Shown: positions 59,562-64,000 of the stretch, in pieces | Layout: each line of letters opens with the position of its first letter | How positions within the stretch are numbered: position 1 is the first letter of the stretch | NCBI RefSeq assembly: GCF_014298075.1 | Contig: NZ_CP060418.1 | Coordinates: 5,084,001 to 5,148,000, forward strand | Source: Enterobacter sp. JUb54 | GTDB taxonomy: Bacteria; Pseudomonadota; Gammaproteobacteria; Enterobacterales; Enterobacteriaceae | DNA: 64,000 nt | Direction: 5' to 3' | Translations under genes and position numbers: made by a program | The notes under the pieces: generated by a model | What the model was told of the DNA's origin: nothing | The model's input: only the letters and a program-made list of their open reading frames with translations | Database searches by the model: none

Positions 59562-60424
59562 TGCTGCGCCTCCAGCCAGTTGAGCCACGTATCCATGCCT
59601 TCACCGCTGGTGGCGGAGAGCATGATGATCTCAATATTGGGATTCACCTCCCGGGCACTGGCGAGGCACTTCTCCACATCAAAGTTGAGGTACGGCAGCA
59701 GATCGATTTTGTTCAGCAGCATCAGGCTGGCGGCAGCGAACATATGCGGGTATTTCAGCGGCTTGTCTTCCCCTTCGGTCACCGACAGCACCGCCACTTT
59801 ATGACGTTCGCCGAGATCGAAGCTGGCCGGACACACCAGGTTGCCGACGTTTTCAATAAACAGAATTCCGTTATCCGCCAGCGGCAGGCGCGGGGCGGCA
59901 TCGGCGATCATCTGCGCATCGAGATGACAGCCTTTACCGGTGTTGACCTGAATGGCCGGGGTGCCGGTGGCGCGAATACGCGCCGCGTCGTTGATGGTCT
60001 GCTGGTCGCCTTCGATAACCGCGCACGGCGTTTTGCCTTTCAGGCGCAGTAAGGTTTCGCTCAGCAGGGTGGTTTTACCGGAGCCAGGGCTGGAGACCAG
60101 GTTCAGCACCACCTGGCCGCGGGCGGCAAAGCGGGCGCGATTGCGGGCGGCCAGCCGGTTATTTTTATCCAGCACGTCGATCTCCACCTCCAGCATCCGG
60201 CGCTGGCTCTGGCCCGGCGCGTGGGTTCCTGCTTCGCCGTGGCCGTAGTGCAGGTCGCCGCTTTCAGAGCGGGTAGGGGTGAAGTTATCGGTTTTGACGC
60301 CGGTAATGGTCATGGTCTGGCGCGGGGCCGGCGCGAAGGGGGCGCTGCGAAACGCCGAGTGGGGGTTATGTTCATCACCTTCGATATAAAGGTTGCCTTC
60401 CCCACAGCCGCAAGTCGTACACAT
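59552..60424 (-). CDS. hypB: Hydrogenase nickel insertion GTPase HypB
   Basis: HypB delivers nickel with HypA. The 290-residue protein has the N-terminal high-affinity site [10 protein letters not shown] (CxxCGC), a short His-containing stretch, and a GTPase domain with [24 protein letters not shown], and LNKIDLLPY. It has no long histidine-rich storage tract, as in E. coli. It lies 64 bases behind hypA. Confidence 0.96.
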   Translation of the reverse strand: MCTTCGCGEGNLYIEGDEHNPHSAFRSAPFAPAPRQTMTITGVKTDNFTPTRSESGDLHYGHGEAGTHAPGQSQRRMLEVEIDVLDKNNRLAARNRARFAARGQVVLNLVSSPGSGKTTLLSETLLRLKGKTPCAVIEGDQQTINDAARIRATGTPAIQVNTGKGCHLDAQMIADAAPRLPLADNGILFIENVGNLVCPASFDLGERHKVAVLSVTEGEDKPLKYPHMFAAASLMLLNKIDLLPYLNFDVEKCLASAREVNPNIEIIMLSATSGEGMDTWLNWLEAQQCA

Positions 60425-60488
60425 AATTTACTCCTGGTCTATCCCGTCGTCGTTCAGGTTGTTTTGGTTTTGCCGGAAACAACCTGAA

Positions 60489-60839
60489 TCAGTCGGGGCT
60501 CACTTCTATTCGTTGGATCTGTAAGCCGTCGTCGGCGACGATTTGTAAGGTGTCGCTCTGACACTGCGGGCACCGACGCACATGCTGCGAGATGAGATGC
60601 ACATACTGCTGGCAGGATTCACACCAGCATTCCGCCTGCTGTTCGTCGATATGCAACTCGCAGCCTTCCGCCAACGTCCCGCGGCACACCAGTTCAAAGC
60701 AGAAAGTCAGCGCGCTGGCTTCCACGCAGGAAAAGGCGCCGACTTTCAGCCACACGCCGGTGACCCGTTGTGCCCCGGCCTGCTGCGCTTGTTGTTCAAT
60801 AATTTCCAGCGCCCGCTGGCTGAGCGTGATTTCGTGCAT
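60489..60839 (-). CDS. hypA: Hydrogenase nickel incorporation protein HypA
   Basis: A 116-residue metallochaperone. The nickel ligand is at the N-terminus (MHE), and the zinc site has two CxxC pairs (CWCESCQQY and CPQCQ). SD GGAGGCAG. It is the first gene of hypABCDE-fhlA, with a sigma-54 promoter directly upstream, so the unit is induced under fermentative formate conditions. Confidence 0.96.
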   Translation of the reverse strand: MHEITLSQRALEIIEQQAQQAGAQRVTGVWLKVGAFSCVEASALTFCFELVCRGTLAEGCELHIDEQQAECWCESCQQYVHLISQHVRRCPQCQSDTLQIVADDGLQIQRIEVSPD

Positions 60840-60868
60840 GGCTGCCTCCGTATCTCTATAGGCCTTAT

Positions 60869-60886
60869 ATGCAATAACGATGCCAG
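60869..60886 (-). promoter_or_regulatory. Sigma-54 promoter of hypA
   Basis: On the minus strand, TGGCATCGTTATTGCA has the GG-N10-GC spacing of -24/-12 promoters; the start would lie about 20 bases before the hypA ATG. Confidence 0.75.
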
Positions 60887-60907
60887 CTCACCGTTATTGT
60901 CGGCGTG

Positions 60908-60948
60908 GCTGTCGATGACGACAGTGAATGGCTGTCATCGACATGTCA
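60908..60948. promoter_or_regulatory. Inverted repeat, candidate FhlA activator site, hypA/hycA
   Basis: GTCGATGACGACAG and CTGTCATCGAC form an imperfect inverted repeat between the two sigma-54 promoters, placed where FhlA enhancer sites are expected. No experimental consensus was matched exactly. Confidence 0.4.
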
Positions 60949-60998
60949 GTTCAGGACGTTGGTTTTGTTAATTTCATTCAATATCAAGTAGTTAAAAT

Positions 60999-61015
60999 TT
61001 GGCATGGAAAATGCT
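60999..61015 (+). promoter_or_regulatory. Sigma-54 promoter of hycA
   Basis: TTGGCATGGAAAATGCT has GG-N10-GC spacing; transcription is expected to start near 61026, 25 bases before the hycA ATG. Confidence 0.78.
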
Positions 61016-61050
61016 AGTACGGTGCATCTCATGAAAACGGGGAATCCGAG

Positions 61051-61500
61051 ATGACTATTTGGGAAATAAGTGAAAAGGCGGACTACATCGCCGATCGTCA
61101 CCGTCGCTATCAGGATCAGTGGCGGCATTACTGCAATTCGCTGGTTCAGGGCATCACGCTGTCCAAGGCACGTTTGCATCACGCGATGAGCTGCGCGCCG
61201 GACAAAGAGCTGTGCTTTGTTTTATTTGAACATTTTCAGGTGTATGTCGCACTGGCGGAAGGGTTCAACAACCACACCATCGAGTACTACGTTGAAACAC
61301 GCAACAGCGATGATAAGCGTCTGATTGCTAAAGCAACGCTGGCCTCCGACGGCACCATTGATGGCCGTATCAGCAACCGTTCGCGCGAACAGGTGCTGGA
61401 GCATTATCTGGCGATTATCGCCAGCGTGTATGACCGTCTGTATGACGCCATGGAACGCGACCAACCGGTGGATTTAAGCCATCTGGCGTTGGCTCATTAA
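61051..61500 (+). CDS. hycA: Formate hydrogenlyase regulatory protein HycA
   Basis: HycA is a small antagonist of FhlA that limits expression of the formate regulon. The 149-residue sequence closely follows E. coli HycA (MTIWEISEKADYIADRHRR; CNSLVQGITLSKARLHHAMS; EQVLEHYLAIIASVYDRLYD). It is the first gene of hyc, giving negative feedback, with a divergent hyp operon on the other side. Confidence 0.96.
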   Translation: MTIWEISEKADYIADRHRRYQDQWRHYCNSLVQGITLSKARLHHAMSCAPDKELCFVLFEHFQVYVALAEGFNNHTIEYYVETRNSDDKRLIAKATLASDGTIDGRISNRSREQVLEHYLAIIASVYDRLYDAMERDQPVDLSHLALAH

Positions 61501-61509
61501 CCGTAGGTG

Positions 61510-61562
61510 TCGACAGGTGTCGAAAATGACAGCTGAACACCCTGATTTCGTCAAAAATGACT
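61510..61562 (+). promoter_or_regulatory. Repeats in the hycA-hycB gap, candidate second FhlA site
   Basis: TGTCGAAAATGACA (61518-61531) and CGTCAAAAATGAC (61549-61561) are near direct repeats 31 bases apart in the 81-base gap. In E. coli FhlA also binds between hycA and hycB; the assignment here is inferred. Confidence 0.4.
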
Positions 61563-61581
61563 GTCACCCGAGGATGATCCG

Positions 61582-62190
61582 GTGAACCGTTTTGTAATTG
61601 CTGACTCCACCGTCTGTATTGGCTGCCGCACCTGCGAAGCCGCCTGCGCAGAGACGCACCGCCAGCACGGCCTGCAGGCCATGCCGCGACTGCAGGTCAT
61701 GCGTAATGAAAAAGAATCCGCGCCGCAGATGTGCCACCACTGCGAAGACGCCCCCTGCGCCGCCGTGTGCCCGGTTAATGCGATTAACCGCGTTGATGGC
61801 GCGATCCAACTGAATGAAAGCCTGTGCGTAAGCTGCAAGCTGTGCGGGATTGCCTGCCCGTTTGGGGCGATCGAATTTTCCGGCAGCCGTCCGCTGGATA
61901 TTCCGGCGAATGCCAATACGCCTCTGGCACCCGCCGCGCCACCGGCCCCTGCACGCGTCAGTTCGCTGCTCGACTGGGTTCCCGGCGTGCGGGCTATCGC
62001 CGTGAAATGCGACCTGTGCCATTTCGATGAGCAGGGACCGGCCTGTGTCCGGACCTGTCCGACCAAAGCGCTGCTGCTGGTGGATATTCGTGATATCGCC
62101 CAGGCCAGCAAGCGTAAGCGCGAGCTGACCTTTAATACCGACCTCGGCGATCTGTCGCTGTTTCAGGCGCAACAAGGGGGCGTGAAATGA
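61582..62190 (+). CDS. hycB: Formate hydrogenlyase iron-sulfur subunit HycB
   Basis: The electron-transfer subunit that carries electrons from formate dehydrogenase H to the hydrogenase module. The 202-residue protein has four cysteine groups for [4Fe-4S] clusters: CIGCRTCEAACAETH, CHHCEDAPCAAVCP, CVSCKLCGIACPFG and CDLCHFDEQGPACVRTCP. It starts with GTG, as in E. coli. Its stop overlaps the hycC start (ATGA). Confidence 0.96.
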   Translation: MNRFVIADSTVCIGCRTCEAACAETHRQHGLQAMPRLQVMRNEKESAPQMCHHCEDAPCAAVCPVNAINRVDGAIQLNESLCVSCKLCGIACPFGAIEFSGSRPLDIPANANTPLAPAAPPAPARVSSLLDWVPGVRAIAVKCDLCHFDEQGPACVRTCPTKALLLVDIRDIAQASKRKRELTFNTDLGDLSLFQAQQGGVK

Positions 62191-64000
62191 GTGTGATTTC
62201 TTTAGTCAATCAGGCTGTGGTTTGGTATGCCGTCAGCGGCGTGCTGGCCTTTCTCTTTACCATGCGTAAATCGCTGAGCGGCGCAATTGCCGGGATTGGT
62301 GGCGCGGTGGCCAGCGTGATGCTGGTGCTGGCGGGCGGCGCAGCGCTGCTGATGCCGGAGCGGATGAACGGCGGCGTCCTGCAGTTGCTGAACCTCACCA
62401 TGCGGGTTGGCGGGATTAACGCGCTGTGGCTGCTGGCCATCGGCCTGTCGGCTTTACCGATTTCGCTGTTCAATATTGCGTGGCACCGCCACCCGCAGGT
62501 CAAAGCCAACGGCCTGCTGGTGAACCTGCTGCTGGCGGCGGCCACCAGTGCGGTCGTGGTGACGAACTTCGGTGCGCTGGTGGTGATGGCGGAAATCATG
62601 GCCCTGTGCGCCGCCTTCCTGACCGGCTGCGCACAGTCCGGCAAGCTGTGGTTTGTACTGGGACGTCTCGGCACTCTGCTGCTGGCCTGGACCTGCTGGC
62701 TGGTCTGGTCGACCTACGGCACGCTTGAAGTGGCGCAGATTAACCGTCTGTCGCTGGGCGTCGCGCCGGATATGCTGCTGTGGCTGCCGGGACTGATTGG
62801 CTTCGCTCTGCTGGCCGGGGTGATCCCGCTGCACGGCTGGGCGCCGCAGGCGCATGCTGGCGCCAGCGCTCCGGCTGCCGCGCTGTTCTCCACCGTGGTA
62901 ATGAAAGTCGGTCTGTACGGTATTTTGACGGTCTCATTGGCCGGGAGCGTACCGCCGCTGTGGTGGGGCGTGATGCTGCTGGTTCTGGGGATGATCACCG
63001 CTTTTGTCGGCGGGTTGTATGCGCTGATGGAGCACAATATTCAGCGTCTGCTGGCGTACCACACCCTCGAAAATATCGGCATTATTCTGCTCGGCCTTGG
63101 GGCCTTCGTCACCGGCGTGGCGACCCACAACGCCACCCTGATGCTGCTGGGCTTTATTGGCGGCATGTATCACCTGATCAACCACAGCCTGTTTAAAACC
63201 ACGCTGTTCCTCGGCGCCGGCGCGGTCTGGTTCCGCACCGGTCATCGTGACATCGAAAAGCTCGGCGGAATTGGTAAAAAGATGCCGCTGATTTCGCTCT
63301 CGATGCTGGTGGGGCTGATGGCGATGGCCGCGCTGCCGCCGCTGAACGGCTTTGCTGGCGAGTGGGTTATCTATCAATCCTTCTTCACTCTGAGCACCGG
63401 CGATGCCTTTGTTGGTCGCCTGCTGGGGCCGATGCTGGCAGTTGGACTGGCGATTACCGGCGCACTGGCGGTGATGTGCATGGCCAAAGTCTATGGCGTG
63501 ACCTTCCTCGGCGCGCCGCGTAGCAAAGAGGCGGAAAACGCCACCTGTGCGCCGTGGCTGATGACCTTTAGCGTGGTGCTGGCTGCCGCCTGCTGCGTGG
63601 TGGGTGGGGTCGCTGCGCCGTGGCTGCTGCCGCTGGTTGGCGGTGCCTTCCCGGTACAGGCGGAAGTCTCAAGCGTGGTGTCGCAGCCGCTGATCGCGCT
63701 GCTGCTGATCGCCTGCCCGCTGCTGCCGTTGCTGCTGATGATCTTCTTCAAAGGCGACCGTCTGCCGGCCCGCTCGCGCGGTGCGGCCTGGGTGTGTGGC
63801 TACGACCATGAAAAATCGATGGTTATCACCGCCCACGGCTTCGCCATGCCGGTGAAAGAAGCCTTTGCACCGGTGCTGAAACTGCGTCACTGGCTGAACC
63901 CGGTCCGGCTGGTTCCCGGCTGGCAGAATGCTGCGGCGCCTGCGCTGTTCCGCAGCGTCGCGCTGGTTGAGCTGGCGGTGCTGGTGGTGATTGTGATTTC
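62187..64000 (+). CDS. hycC: Formate hydrogenlyase membrane subunit HycC (3' end outside window)
   Basis: A Mrp/NuoL-like antiporter-type membrane protein that anchors hydrogenase 3. The ATG at 62187 overlaps the hycB stop. Translation begins MSVISLVNQAVVWYAVSG and is open to the last base: 604 codons are present, and the frame breaks only at the window edge, a few codons short of the 608 residues of E. coli HycC. Conserved segments include GLLAGVIPLHGWAPQAHAGASAPAA in the proton-channel helices (given here in part: PLHGWAPQAHAGASAPAA), AYHTLENIGIILLGLG, MAALPPLNGFAGEWVIYQ and AAWVCGYDHEKSMVITAHGF. At least a dozen membrane helices are apparent. Confidence 0.95.
   Translation, partial: MSVISLVNQAVVWYAVSGVLAFLFTMRKSLSGAIAGIGGAVASVMLVLAGGAALLMPERMNGGVLQLLNLTMRVGGINALWLLAIGLSALPISLFNIAWHRHPQVKANGLLVNLLLAAATSAVVVTNFGALVVMAEIMALCAAFLTGCAQSGKLWFVLGRLGTLLLAWTCWLVWSTYGTLEVAQINRLSLGVAPDMLLWLPGLIGFALLAGVIPLHGWAPQAHAGASAPAAALFSTVVMKVGLYGILTVSLAGSVPPLWWGVMLLVLGMITAFVGGLYALMEHNIQRLLAYHTLENIGIILLGLGAFVTGVATHNATLMLLGFIGGMYHLINHSLFKTTLFLGAGAVWFRTGHRDIEKLGGIGKKMPLISLSMLVGLMAMAALPPLNGFAGEWVIYQSFFTLSTGDAFVGRLLGPMLAVGLAITGALAVMCMAKVYGVTFLGAPRSKEAENATCAPWLMTFSVVLAAACCVVGGVAAPWLLPLVGGAFPVQAEVSSVVSQPLIALLLIACPLLPLLLMIFFKGDRLPARSRGAAWVCGYDHEKSMVITAHGFAMPVKEAFAPVLKLRHWLNPVRLVPGWQNAAAPALFRSVALVELAVLVVIVI

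Overview
The window is a chromosomal segment of an enterobacterium, most likely Klebsiella or a close relative such as Raoultella. The protein sequences are near those of Escherichia coli, and the order relA-mazG-pyrG-eno, queE/queD, cysJIH, cysDNC, ftsB-ispD-ispF-truD-surE-pcm-nlpD-rpoS, mutS, hyp/hyc is the conserved enteric backbone. The species guess rests on a siroheme synthase gene in front of cysDNC, hmu and sit operons between mutS and the hydrogenase genes, and GC-rich coding sequence. Species cannot be fixed from the window alone.

Layout. 1-6.2 kb: stringent response and nucleotide/glycolysis genes (relA truncated at the left edge, mazG, pyrG, eno). 6.2-8.8 kb: an NAD-dependent reductase of the fatty-acyl-CoA-reductase type, then queE and queD. 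9-20.2 kb: sulfate assimilation in two blocks, cysJIH and cysG-cysDNC. Between them lie iap and a HigBA-type toxin-antitoxin pair at the place where many enterics carry type I-E CRISPR-Cas; only one degenerate repeat-like palindrome remains. 20.2-27.1 kb: ygbE, ftsB, ispD, ispF, truD, surE, pcm, nlpD, rpoS. 27.1-34.2 kb: a variable block around mutS (MFS exporter, NTF2-like protein, two LysR regulators, a GNAT acetyltransferase).

34.2-44.8 kb: metal and heme acquisition, namely hmuRSTUV (Fur box), an Rdx-family protein, ygbA (NsrR-type box) and sitABCD (MntR-like and Fur-like boxes). 45-52.2 kb: a divergent beta-glucoside PTS locus (LacI regulator, ROK kinase, IIA, IIC, IIB on the minus strand; a second IIC and a family 1 glycosidase on the plus strand). 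Both promoter regions carry a CRP site and a GGAAAGCG-type operator, and the glycosidase leader holds an attenuator-like terminator. 52.2-53.4 kb: an array of about 20 tandem 55/56-bp units, each a REP palindrome plus a 20-bp linker, between two converging genes. 53.4-64 kb: a secreted alpha/beta hydrolase, a two-domain molybdate-binding (Mop) protein directly behind fhlA, the hydrogenase maturation genes hypABCDE, and the start of the formate hydrogenlyase operon (hycA, hycB and almost all of hycC) with back-to-back sigma-54 promoters.

Functional links. CysDNC activates sulfate, CysH reduces PAPS, CysJI reduces sulfite, and CysG supplies the siroheme that CysI needs. FhlA, the Hyp proteins and Hyc belong to one fermentative formate/H2 circuit; the Mop protein adds a likely molybdenum link, since formate dehydrogenase H is a molybdoenzyme. 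Hmu and Sit are iron/heme/manganese importers expected to respond to Fur and MntR.

Most unusual points: the REP array, the CRISPR relic beside iap, an ERIC-derived insert in the rpoS leader, the glycosidase leader terminator, and mop in the fhlA transcription unit.
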